From the NCBI RefSeq assembly GCF_039555335.1, contig NC_092646.1, forward strand, positions 25,383,739-25,447,738: 64,000 nucleotides of DNA. The letters run 5' to 3'. Source of the stretch: Amphiura filiformis (lineage: Eukaryota > Echinodermata > Ophiuroidea > Amphilepidida > Amphiuridae). The notes under the pieces are model-generated. The model was not told the DNA's origin. It saw only the letters and a program-made list of their open reading frames with translations, and searched no databases. The translations under genes and the position numbers were made by a program. Position 1 is the first letter of the stretch; every line of letters begins with the position of its first letter. This document shows positions 37,601 through 47,700 of the stretch, in pieces.

Positions 37601-40600
37601 AATGGTTCAGCTCTTTCAAAGGATGTGCCTTGCTTTATGTCAAGAAGAGTCTTCAGTCTACTGTAGGGCCATTGATTATCTCACATGGATTTGGACATGG
37701 GTTTAATTCAGATTTTATGTGGTCAGGTATGTTTGCTATTAAAGTATATCAAAGTACTAGCATGGTTGGATGTGGTGGTGGCACCAGGATTTTTTTTTCT
37801 GGGGCAGGGTGCAAAGTGAATTGTGGGTGCAGAAATAGGAAAAATTACCTTATATTGGATGATTTTGGCCCAAAATAGGGCAATTTTGGTCCAAAATAAG
37901 GTGATTTTGATCCAAGTAATGGATTTTCTGTGATTTTTTTTTGTCTTCTTTCTTTTATGAATGAACATAAGATTGTAATAATATTGTTATAAAACCTCAA
38001 AATTAATATATATACAGTTAATTTAACATCAAAATTAGATGACAATTATGCCTTTTGAGATACGACAGTATGTGATGCAGACAACGATTTATGGGTTGTA
38101 TAATACCCAGGGCCCTGACACTCAGTTCATTAGTGTGTTACTGCGTGGAAGCGGCCATATATTGACCCTGTAATCGCGTATCCTGGAACTACCGGCCGCG
38201 TAGGCGCACTTGTATGCGCCCTATATGCGTTATTGATCGCGTTGGACGCTTGTGCTGGCGACGTGTTCATTAGCACCCCAGCACCCCATGGCAGCGCCAA
38301 TACATGTGTCAATTTGTGGTTCGCGTGATCTTTTTTTCAGGCTCTGTAGCGTGCAAATTTAGCTGGTGCGATTTTACGGTCTACCGTGTGGTATACCATC
38401 TTGTGTGTAAGGTCTAGCCAAGATGTGCTTGATGGACCTTACATGTAAGAAGAAGAAGACTTACCACTCTGGATAAAAAAGCATATTGTTTAAACATTAA
38501 AAGGAACAAGGTACATTGTTTTTACTTGTTATGTTTTGGTTTCCAGGTCTGAGGGATTATAGCCCATTCCTATCATTACATACAGTACTGGATTTTTGGC
38601 AGAGTGTTGGAGTACAGAGAATAAGAGACTATGTTTATAAGCTTCGTGAGCAGGCAGGTAAGGTTACTTGAAAAAAAGATACACATCTATAGTCTGTCTC
38701 GTTTCAAGTTGAAAGTAAGTTGAAAGCATGTTGGATTTTGCAGTGGCAGATTTGAATTGTGCATGCTAACTTAATCCTGCAGAGCGTGTACATGTAGAAG
38801 CGTGTAAAAGCTCAGTTTGTCCATACACTGGCGACATCACATCCATGTAACAAATTCGCCACTATGAAATCCAACACAAAAATATGATACCTTTTTATTA
38901 CCATAATGAGAATTTTAATTAGCCATCACATCAGGAAATTGAACATGCAATACTCAACCCTATAGAACACACATGGTTCAATGCCAAATGATAGTGAAAT
39001 TAAATTTGAAGTTAATAATTTATTTTTTGACAGCAATGTACATTTAGAATACAATTTCCAAGCAATATAGCCTAATTCCCAATTACCTGTGATATACGTT
39101 GTTAAATTAAACAGTCACTAGTCAGAAGTAGCAGATGCAGGATTCAGATGGTAATTTTTGCAAATTTTTGCAAAAATTTAAAACTATACTAAAAATTTAA
39201 ATTGAATGAACACAGCTTTCAACAGCTATACGCGATCTGAGCGCGATCTTATTTTAAACTATAACGCAAAGGAACAACCTTGGATACATTAATTATAACC
39301 AATCATGAGTGCGTTGGCATGGTTGGATTCACTTTTGTGTTGCGCATTGCACAGTCGCACACATGCTGAGCTATGCTGGTATACATCGCGCAGAATACAC
39401 AAAAAATCCTTATGCTACATGTCAGGCTGTGTTCATTCAATTGAAATTTCTAGTATAATTAACGTAACAATCACCATATCGGAAAGTGCAATGACCCCAG
39501 GACATTTATACACGTAATATTATACTGTAAAAGTAGAAATTTTCGCGAGGTTTTTATTTTCGCGAATTTCGCGAGTGGACATAAAATCGCGAAAATAAAA
39601 ACTCATGAAAATAACCTTTTGCATTAGGTTTCTATTGTATCAATATCAAAACCGCGAAATTTAATTCTCGCGCAATTGACAAAATCTTCAAAATCGCGAA
39701 AATATCTTCTCGCGAAAATATTGACTTTTACAGTAGATCGCACTGCATACTCGCGCTTCAATAAACGTATTCCGCGACGATGCTGTTGCTGCCGTCTACT
39801 GTGTGATAGACAGCATGCAGAAACCAATGAAATACAGCGCTAACACGGTAAGCCACAGCCACTGACTAAGAATGGACCTTTAAAATAAGGAAATACAGTC
39901 ACTTTTAATCTGTATCATTTTTTCATTTCAGCTGAATATCTTGTCAGGAGGTGGAACACAGGACTGATAGCACCAAAAGATATGTTTGGTAAGTTAAGTG
40001 ATTTACTTTCTGTATAATTATTAGAGGCCCCAGGGAACATGGGACTATTGCACCAAAAGATATGTTTGGTAAGTGTAGTGAATTACTCTGTGTATAATTA
40101 TTATAGGGCTAAATTTTGTCCAGTTTTATGTTAAATTCCTATAAAAAACTGTTGAAATTTATTTAAAAACACAGTTGAAGTAATTTGGTCTAGAACGAGA
40201 AAATGTTGTTTGAAATTCTAAAATCATCCACACATTTTCCAATTGGTGGAATCTATTCACTATTGAACTTGGTTGGAATTTCCAATGTGTTCCTCAGTGG
40301 GGGTGTGGTTATCTGGGGGGGTACTCAAGTTTGGTTTGAGTAGGTGTGCTGCCGAGAATTTGAAAGAGGACCCATTTCTTAAGAAATTTGGATCCATCCA
40401 TATACCAAAAGTCCAAATTTTTGGCCAAGTTTAAGGGGGGTACTACACCCCTGGCCAATTTTGTGCCTATTTTTGCATTTTTCTCAAAAACTATAGCGCA
40501 TTGGTGCCAGGTAAGATATGTAAATTATAGGGGCAAAGACTACAACTACTGCACTGAAAATTCAGCAACTCAAGGCAAGTAGTTATTGATTTATTGATCA

Positions 40601-42411
40601 AACATTGGTTTTCCCTCATTTTTAACTGTAACTCCACAACTGTTGCCTGTGCTGAAATAAAATTTCCAGTGCAGTAGTTGTAGTCCTTGCCCCTATAATA
40701 TACATATCTTACTTGTCACCAATGTGCTATAATTGTTGAGAAAAATGCAAAAATAGACACAAAATTGGGCAGGGGTGAAGTACCCCCTTAACAGAAATTT
40801 TCTTAGTTTTTACTAATTTTCCAAAAAACTTGTGAGAAATTCAAAAGGTTTGGTTACAGTTAGGCAAAATTGACACTTCATATACAGAAATTGGCATAAA
40901 AATGGGGTCATTGACATACTAAAGGCTGAAATTGTGCTACCCTTGTTTGCAGCACACCCCCATATTATCATCCCCTGCATGATGTATAGAAAAGTTATTC
41001 TTTGTTTGCATGCTGTTTCTGTTGCAGGTAGTATGGCTGCTGTGCGTCTTCCATCGATTTTTGTTGATGGAAAACAAACTGTATCTTACAGTGATGCAGA
41101 AGTCATCCAGAATAATCTCTACCAGAGATTTAATATTGAGGTGAGTAAATCTTTGCAAAAGGCTAAGATGCCTCATGAATAAATAAAAAAACAATATTTT
41201 AAATGTGCAGAGTCTTCAGGCCATATTTTTCCAGTTTTGGTAATTTTGCCTAAGGGGTGGGGTATGAGCATTGGACAGTATTTTTTTGTGGGAAATGAAA
41301 ACACATCAGGCATCGAATTGCATTCTGAATACGAAGAATGTCCTTCTGATATCAAATAAGTTTTTTGATTTTGATTTTTTGAAATTTGTGATATAATACA
41401 AATTTTATGACAAATTATTAAAATTTGATATTTTTTTTAAATTTTTGATATTTAACAGTCCGCGAAGTAAACTTTCTAAATCTAATGTTATGTACTTAAA
41501 GTGCATGTAGCTAGGGTGAAAACCTACTATCAATTGAAAATTTTGACCTTTCGTATTGAAGAAAAACTACAGCCTTGGCGGAAATTTGTTGCCACACCTG
41601 CACGTTCTGGTGTTAAAAGCACGCAATCGGAGCCAAATATGTGATAGTTTCGTATTATTTTGTATAATAGTTGCAAATGCACATTCAGCTTACACTCGCC
41701 TCTTCCCCACCCCCCATTTTTCAATGTTGGGAGACTGTAAATGATGACGATTTTGTCCAAATCAACATTGCAATAGGGGAGCGGGGCAGGATTTTGGCCA
41801 ATTAACGCTCAGGTGTGGCAACATTTTTCGCCAAGGTTGGGGGGGAAAATCCATATCTTCAATACGAAAGGTCCCAATTTTGAATTGATCGTCAGCTTTT
41901 CATCCCAGCTGCATACACTTTAAGTACATATCATTACATTTATTAACTTTACTTCCAGGACTGTTTAATATCGAAAATATCAATTTCTAATCATTTGCCA
42001 TAAAATGCGTATTATTTCGCGAATTTCAAAAAAAATCCAAATTATTTTACATTCTTTGTATTCGGAATGCAATTTGATATGTCTGATGTGCTCACATGTC
42101 CCACAAAAATACCGTCCAAACGTTCATAGCACAGCCCTTAAATAATAGTGCATTGATCTTATAGCAATGAGTCAATATGTATTGCCATTATTGAGTTCTA
42201 TGCTCCTTCCTTCCACTAAATCCTCAAGAATGTAAATGTTAACATATGTTGTATTTCTCTCCTTTTGCTGGTACAGGTTCCCATCAAGGCAGTACAGGGT
42301 CAATTATACGTCAGGATATCATGTCATATACACAATGAGCTCAAAGACTATGAGAACCTTGCAGAAGCTATACTAGTGTTAGCAGCAGAAAGAGTTCAAG
42401 GAGTCTTATGA
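28660..42411 (+). CDS. PLP-dependent class V aminotransferase-like enzyme (isopenicillin-N epimerase / cysteine desulfhydrase-like), 13 exons
   Basis: Coding exons: 28660-28699, 29740-29813, 30905-31021, 32730-32898, 33634-33750, 34859-34953, 35572-35600, 36244-36336, 37503-37726, 38547-38657, 39932-39988, 41028-41140, 42277-42411. All joins are GT-AG and phase-consistent, giving 457 residues with one stop. The first about 75 residues are an extension; from residue 78 (EDCTFLNHGAFG) the class V fold begins. Visible cofactor-site features: PNVTSAMN (about 145-152), LVDGAHGLG with Asp252 and His255, and TTNCHKWF with Lys278, the expected Schiff-base lysine, then SGLRDYSP (about 320). No signal peptide or membrane segment, so probably cytosolic. 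Family members catalyse PLP-dependent epimerisation or C-S lyase reactions; the substrate here cannot be told. An acceptor at 28614 (CTTTTTAG) suggests a spliced 5' UTR. AATAAA lies 131 bases past the stop. Introns are loaded with MITEs. Confidence 0.93.
29818..30052. mobile_element. Harbinger-like MITE inserted in a splice donor
   Basis: Ends AGTTTGTTCCGCTTATATAAGG and its near-complement (right end GCCGAACAAACT) with a 3-bp TAA duplication on both sides (29815-29817, 30053-30055). A TAA/TTA duplication is typical of PIF/Harbinger. The left TAA is positions +2 to +4 of the donor of aminotransferase exon 2. Confidence 0.88.
30060..30900. other. Intronic sequence, poly-T tract only
   Basis: Nothing recognisable beyond an 18-base T run at about 30771-30788 preceded by TTCC and a TGAATGAATGAATGAATT run near 30352. 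Confidence 0.4.
31156..31404. mobile_element. MITE with AATAGAGGTTATC ends
   Basis: TAATAGAGGTTATC at the left faces GATAACCTCTATTGG at the right. Short terminal repeats only; lies in intron 3 of the aminotransferase gene. Confidence 0.7.
31548..31851. mobile_element. Nested hAT-like element with CAGGGGCGGATTTAG ends
   Basis: CAGGGGCGGATTTAGAGG faces CCTGGATCCACCCCTG; AGCAT flanks both sides (31543-31547, 31852-31856). Sits wholly inside the element at 31490-32194. Confidence 0.72.
31900..32030. repeat. AATTAATAATTAATAGATG tandem repeats
   Basis: Units of AATTAATA, ATTAATAGATGA and AATTAAGCACAAGATGA repeat at 31937-32035. Confidence 0.75.
32918..33194. mobile_element. MITE with GGCTATTCCATTTAAAATCC ends
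   Basis: GGCTATTCCATTTAAAATCC ACACTACC at the left, GGTAGTGTGGATTTCAACTG GAATAGCC at the right. Interior has CTGTGGAAGAT units. Begins 19 bases after the donor of aminotransferase exon 4. The AAATGGAATAGC motif recurs in the array at 51.5-52.7 kb. Confidence 0.87.
33825..34040. mobile_element. MITE with about 55-bp imperfect inverted ends
   Basis: AGATCCCTATTACGGCCACT ... GCACAGGTGCACCATTGCCA faces TGGCAATGGTGTACCTAACC ... CCGCAATAGGAATCT. The open frame across it is incidental. Confidence 0.87.
34041..34858. other. Intronic sequence without recognisable features
   Basis: AT-rich intron 5 of the aminotransferase gene, with no repeat structure recognised. Confidence 0.4.
36388..36433. repeat. 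(CTTC)n / (CTTTC)n microsatellite
   Basis: CCTTCTTTCCTTCCTTCCTT and related pyrimidine repeats. Confidence 0.85.
36669..36990. mobile_element. MITE with TCGTCAAATA-CGCCCCC ends
   Basis: TACCTCAGTATCTCGTCAAA TAAACGCCCCC faces GGGGGCGACTATTTGACGAA ATACGGTAT. Poly-G tracts and GGGGCATTTATT occur in both halves. Confidence 0.87.
37213..37341. mobile_element. 129-bp hAT MITE with exact 8-bp target duplication
   Basis: CAGGGACAGGCGATTTGCGC GGAA and its reverse complement at the right end; CTCATCAC on both sides (37205-37212 and 37342-37349). GCGCGGAA/TTCCGCGC repeats fill the interior. Confidence 0.93.
39279..39470. repeat. Dispersed repeat, copy 1 (copy 2 at about 50868-50990)
   Basis: CAACCTTGGATACA-TAATTA, CATG-TTGGATTCA, ACACAAAAAATC and GTTCATTCAATTGAAAT blocks are shared in order with 50868-50990; copy 2 is shortened internally. 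Confidence 0.65.
39523..39735. mobile_element. MITE with TACTGTAAAAGT ends and CGCGAAAAT interior
   Basis: TACTGTAAAAGTAGAAATTT / TCGCGA faces TCGCGAAAATATTGACTTTTACAGTA-type sequence. Many TTTTCGCGA and TCGCGAAAA units. Confidence 0.9.
39957..40108 (+). repeat. Tandem duplication covering the end of exon 11 and its donor
   Basis: GGGAACA-GGGACTAT-GCACCAAAAGATATGTTTGGTAAGT follows the true exon copy (ACAGGACTGATAGCACCAAAA to GGTAAGTTAAG) after about 73 bases; the following intron bases (TTACTTTCTGTATAATTATTA) are duplicated too. The second copy keeps a GTAAGT donor but no clear own acceptor. Confidence 0.85.
40431..40791. mobile_element. Palindromic MITE family, copy 1
   Basis: TTAAGGGGGGTACTACACCC CTGGCCAATTTTG faces CAAAATTGGGCAGGGGTGAA GTACCCCCTTAA; arms of roughly 150 bases include ATAGGGGCAAAGACTACAAC / GTTGTAGTCCTTGCCCCTAT. 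Copy 2 is at 63554-63893. Confidence 0.93.
41251..42140. mobile_element. Large foldback element, about 890 bp
   Basis: Outer arms TAAGGGGTGGGGTATGAGCA ... GTATTTTTTTGTGGGA and the reverse at 42090-42140; inner parts also pair (CGTATTGAAG ... CCTTGGCG near 41550 with CGCCAAGG ... CTTCAATACG near 41830; ACTTAAAGTGCATGTAGCT near 41497 with AGCTGCATACACTTTAAGT near 41910). Fills the last aminotransferase intron. Confidence 0.88.
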
Positions 42412-42541
42412 AACAGAATCATGTCCAGTGCTGTTGAAATCTCTCGAGTGCGTAACCTTTGTGAATTTGATTCTCGAAATGTTCTAATTACATGGTGTCC
42501 AAAAAACTAGATAATAGATGGACAACTCTCATAAATGAACA

Positions 42542-42547
42542 AATAAA
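42542..42547 (+). promoter_or_regulatory. Polyadenylation signal AATAAA
   Basis: First AATAAA after the aminotransferase stop codon, within ACAAATAAATCACC, at a usual distance. Confidence 0.6.
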
Positions 42548-42866
42548 TCACCTCATTGGGTGAAAAATCGGGAATGTATGTTAGATTTATGACCAGCTGC
42601 AACAAAATAAGTACCATACTGTAATAGATTAATAATAAGCAGACAGAACACCAACTGGCAAAGTCCAGTATCATCTGTTAATGTTTGTGACTCAACGGTG
42701 ACATGAGGTGACATGAGGTGACAATGATATACAAAGGCAAGGCACTGTTCTGTCGATATGTTTAAGAGAACAGTATATGACCACTTCACTTTTCAAAAGT
42801 CTTATTGCTCTTTATCTAAATTTGATGCAGGTATATATGCTCTTGTCGACTGCTATATGTCTCTTT

Positions 42867-43048
42867 TTACATAATAGCTATAGCAATAAATACCACTCAT
42901 CTCCAGTGGAGGTCATTTTAAATCATGCTCAAGTCACATGGTTTAGCAATAAATAACATTCCTTAAACCATAATTTATGACTTGGGGATGATTTGAAGTG
43001 ACCTCTACTTGAGATGATTCTGGTATTTATTCCTAGCCATTATGTAAA
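42867..43048. mobile_element. MITE with TTACATAATAGCTA ends
   Basis: TTTACATAATAGCTATAGCA ATAAATACCA faces TGGTATTTATTCCTAGCCAT TATGTAAA; inner CTCATCTCCAGTGGAGGTCA pairs with TGACCTCTACTTGAGATGAT. Confidence 0.88.
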
Positions 43049-43050
43049 AA

Positions 43051-43246
43051 TATGTGACACAATCTGGTCCATGGGGGCCAAAGGCGGCAAATTTGACACT
43101 GAGATAAAGGTAAAAATATGGAGTAAAAAACAATAAAATACATAATACTTGACAGTAAAAAACTTCATAACTTTAGAACCAAGCATGCTAGACTCAATTT
43201 TCAAAAATGCCTCCTTTGGCCCCCATGGTCCAGATTGTGTGACATA
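43051..43246. mobile_element. MITE with ATGTGACACAATCTGGTCC ends
   Basis: TATGTGACACAATCTGGTCC ATGGGGGCCAAAGG faces CCTTTGGCCCCCATGGTCCA GATTGTGTGACATA. Directly abuts the preceding MITE. Confidence 0.92.
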
Positions 43247-43249
43247 TAA

Positions 43250-44340
43250 GGATGTGTGGTCGGGCAAAGAACAGTAACAAATGTTGACTATGTTTAGTAC
43301 ATGACACGCCACATTGAAACTGTTGCTTAAAATGTAATAACAGGCTATTATGTTACTAGTCTCTTTTTTAACATATCGCACCAACAAGCCAAGTATAATG
43401 TCACAAATGTCATTAACCTCGACAGACTTTCATTTTTGACAAAGTTTATTACACAGTGTAATTTATCAATATATGCCTTTCCTTGAATCAAATAATTCCT
43501 ACAAGTATATGATTCTTATTTTTGGGATTCTTACCTGCAAATTCAAGTACATTCTATGAATATAGCCTAATATTAAAAAAATAAAAAGTAATTCATATAC
43601 TAAATTATGTTATTATCGCTATAAGAATTTCCAGAGCTTCATTCTGTAAATTCAGAATAAGCACCCATACATAATCTTATGATCGAAAAGGGGCGTCACT
43701 TATCTCCAAAAATTTATCCAGAGTAGAATTTGTACACTTTTAATCAGGTGGAGGATAAATTTCATTTTGTAATGATATGTCCTTACTATACCCACGAGGG
43801 CCTATCACCGTTGACACTGTGCAGTCTTGTTCCTGTTCACCGAACCAGAAATTACCCATCATGCAATGCTAGTTTGCCGAATAGTCGCGTCCATTAAGTT
43901 CCTCGTGGTGACGTCATCCCGCTTGGGATTGATACAAAATACAGGTTGTTCTGTCTAGGTATGAGACTACCAGGCCAGTTTGTGTTTCTAAATTTTATTT
44001 TACAGTCAAATAAATTAATTGCAAAAAACCCGAATTAAATCGACCTAAAAATAAGCGAGATACGATGTTTTATATATGGCATATTTTTTACACAAAAAAT
44101 TTATATTTTGACTGTTTTCAAAGAAATTTAGATTTATACCAATAATAATCCAAACTTTTTATTTCAATACCATAAACATTGACTGTCGTGCTCATTAAAA
44201 CTAGAAACAAACATTTAAATAGGAATCTATTCTTTATGCAAATCACACATTGCTTTAAGATTAATGTATCTTTCTTTTTGTAACCATTTGTACTTGTATC
44301 TTTAATATATTAACTATAGCAGTTTGTTTGATGAATGTTA
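43250..44340. other. Intergenic sequence between two convergent genes, no gene seen
   Basis: Separates the plus-strand aminotransferase from the 3' end of the minus-strand receptor gene. No repeat or exon recognised. Confidence 0.4.
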
Positions 44341-44343
44341 ATA

Positions 44344-44346
44344 AAA

Positions 44347-44386
<40 letters not shown>

Positions 44387-44402
44387 AATTAATTGATTGA
44401 TA
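44344..44402. repeat. (GATT)n microsatellite
   Basis: About fourteen TGAT/TAAT units. Confidence 0.95.
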
Positions 44403-44797
44403 TTGTGATACTGGAGTGTGTAGTTACTATTCGTGGTCACCTAACATTGGGACTACGCCTGGGTATAGAGGCCTTGAATGTGACGTATCATCCCGTAAAT
44501 ATGGCAGACTACTCAAATGCATTCAACAAAAGCATGATTGCAATCTACCGTGACAGTTCGTCTCACACCACATAACCCTGCACTACGATCAAATAGGTTG
44601 ATGACAACATTTGATTGAATGGACTGCACTCCGCCATAACTACGGTGAAGGACACCGGCTCAAATCCTTTGTTTGGAGCCAATCGATAATTTCATGCAGG
44701 GCCTCTATAATGGTATCAAACACATTTTAATGACCGTAAAAAGGAAAATCCACAGGGAATGCACAGGTATAACTACCCTTTGGTAACATTTGGGTAA

Positions 44798-47700
44798 CTA
44801 CCAGTTTTCTTCAAGATCACGTTTTACTGCGTCATATTCTTCCTCACTTCCTATCACAACCTTAACTGTTATACACACAGTACATACAATCGATCATGTA
44901 CAAACTGAAAGTGTTGAGCAACAGACGATCAGCAACGATAGAAACACGCCGCCATTGCATTTGTTCAAATGTTTGGGCATTCCTATTGGTCAAATCCGTC
45001 TTCATGAAATTTTCTAATTTGTCTAAGCGCTCTTCTAAGATGAAGGTGATGTTATTAATAGTGCCATTCGATGATACTTGGTTTGCACTATTCGCATGAA
45101 GCTCTTCTACACCACTTTCGAACGATTTCCTCGAATTTGGATTCGCAATTTGAAACGTTTTAATTCCGTCCGTGTTGTCTTCAATTGCATCTGGCGATAG
45201 GCATAACACACGGGGTAAGAAGTGAAGAAACACACGTTTCACCCATCGAGGAACAGGCTGGGATAAAGCACTCATATGCATGACGATGCCAGTTGCTATC
45301 ACCGAGACACACACCATGACTATCATACACAAGAAATAGGTTCCTACAAAAATAATAAAAGAGTAGGTTCTTACAAAAAATAATAACGCTCTTAGGATGA
45401 CAACTTAACAAGTTGGTCCATTACTCATAGCATGCTTAGTTAGCAGGGCTTGAAGTTGAAACACAGTTGGCTCGGACAGGCTACTTGACCGGATATTAAG
45501 TTGTAAATGTAGTACATCACAAGAACAATACATACATTAGTGACATTTGCACTTGCTATAATGGCAATTTCTTGAACGTTTTACATGTCTTGTTCTTGAG
45601 GTATGGTCTTTATCATAAGCAGCACATTAGGTAAAGAGCATTTGGACCTTACCATTCTGGGTTTTTCTTGAGAGAAACAATATTCGCTCATTTCCATGGC
45701 TTGGTACTGATGTGACATTTTGTACAAAATGTTCATCATATTTTGTTGGCTTTTACAATGTGCTTTATTGTATAATTTATACTGTCCCGTTAGTATATCA
45801 TACATACCAATGAGAGGAGGATCATCTGAGGTTGGCGGTATGTTCCCAGCAATAATTTGTTGGAACACTATCAAAGCCAATAAATTGGTGACAGAGTATG
45901 TCAGCTTCTCTCCGCAATCAGGAGGCAGATAAAATACCACAAGTGATAGTATTGATAGCGCCAAACACGGCAATATCATGTAGTAAATGTAGAAGGCAGA
46001 GTGATGTTTGAATACCAGGATGTAGCGTACTTCAGGGTACGGTTCTGGGCAACATAAGTATGTAGTTACCACTCGTTTGGTACGAGCTGCTACCATGTCC
46101 CAGACTCCATTGGATAAGAACCTGTAGACGTAACATACGATAGTCATTCAATAAGTTCTACATCAGCTCTTAGAACATTGGTTCTGTAAATGGTACTGTA
46201 AACGTTCGTTTTGAACAATTCCAGTCCAAAATGATGTTGATCTACTCACATTTTCAGTGACGTTTCGCCACTACACTAGTGGTTTCTTCAGACTGCAACT
46301 CATCACATCTTGACTGCTTCCTTTATAGTCAACAGGAGCCGTAGAAGGCGTGATGAGTTGGTCAAAGATATTGTTGAGTGAATAGGCCCCTCGTCCTTGT
46401 TTAGAGTGTCTTTTCCTTTTCGGCGTATCCAGATCTTTTAGCCATCTGGTGGTCTTGTTAGCTTCCCTGTCGATAACTTTCGAGTCCTCCCAATTAACTG
46501 ATGGAATGATTAGGAGAAGCTACGTGATCGGTGATAGCTGACTTGTGAATGTCTGTGATAGATGATTTTCGGCTAGCTCGAGTATATGGTTTGCTTTCAA
46601 GTTTCTCCACTTCTTTTTGGTGTTCTTTCAAGCGAAGGGACGGCCGCTTCTCCAATATATGAACTAGCACAGTCTCCGCAGTGGATTTCATAAATCGCCT
46701 CCGCTTTTTGTTGAGGGAGGAGTTTGTCCTTGGGATGAACGAGCATGCTACGTATTTTACGGAGTGGTTTCATACCAGTTGCGAAGTCATGTTTAAAAAT
46801 AAAAAACTCGCGAGACTCGGTAAGGCCCTCTATAAAAGGACCTACAACCATGCCTTTTGACTTTTCACCGTCATCTTTTTGCTTAGAGGTAGGCTTTGTC
46901 TTAAGAGTAGCTCTGTCTTGTTTTTGGAAATAGCTTTCTGCTCATCAAGCCACTCCATAGATGTTGCAAGCGAGGGGGCTATAAAGGGGACTACCCATGG
47001 CCATGCCGAAACGTTGGCGATAGATTTGACCTGAGTAACTAAAATATGCGACCGTAGCAAGGCAAAATTTGGTAAGTTTTATTATGTCGTCGATGGAGAG
47101 GAGAGTTCTGTTTTTAAGATCTTTATCCTCATTCAGTCTTTCTCTGAGCACATGAAGAGTGAGATCAATAGGGGTACTCGTGAAAAGCGCCACCACATCG
47201 TGCGAGTTAAGGATCTCATCTTCCTCAAGGGTTACATCTTTCAGATCTTCCACTAGAGTTTTTGAGTTCAGAACATGGTGCTCGGATTGGCCAACAATAG
47301 GACTCAAAATATCAGCAAGGGACTTGGCCACGTTGTAACCGATTGAGCCTGTAAAGGCTAGGTCGAAGCGGAGTACCGCCTTTATGAATATTGGGGCTAC
47401 CATAAATTCGAGGTACATTTTCCGAGGTTGGGTACAGAAACTGCTTGTCCGCTTTCTTGATCTTATCTTCTTTTTCTAGCCTATGTGAAATTGAAACCAG
47501 TTCTCTTTTTTGTTTTGGCGTGGGATCACGATCTAATTTTTCATAAGTCTTTGAGTCGCTAAGGAGGGTGCACATTTTTTGTTGGTAACTCTGTTTTGTC
47601 CATGACAACTGTTGCCCGTCCTTTATCAGCCCCCAGGACCATGATAGAATCCTGTTTTTGAAGCCGGTTAATCGCGACTTTACTGATATTTGAGGAGGTA

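Noticed and set aside
44393..44575. 60-codon frame on the plus strand next to the (GATT)n tract
   Set aside because: Begins within the microsatellite and shows no domain; probably chance.
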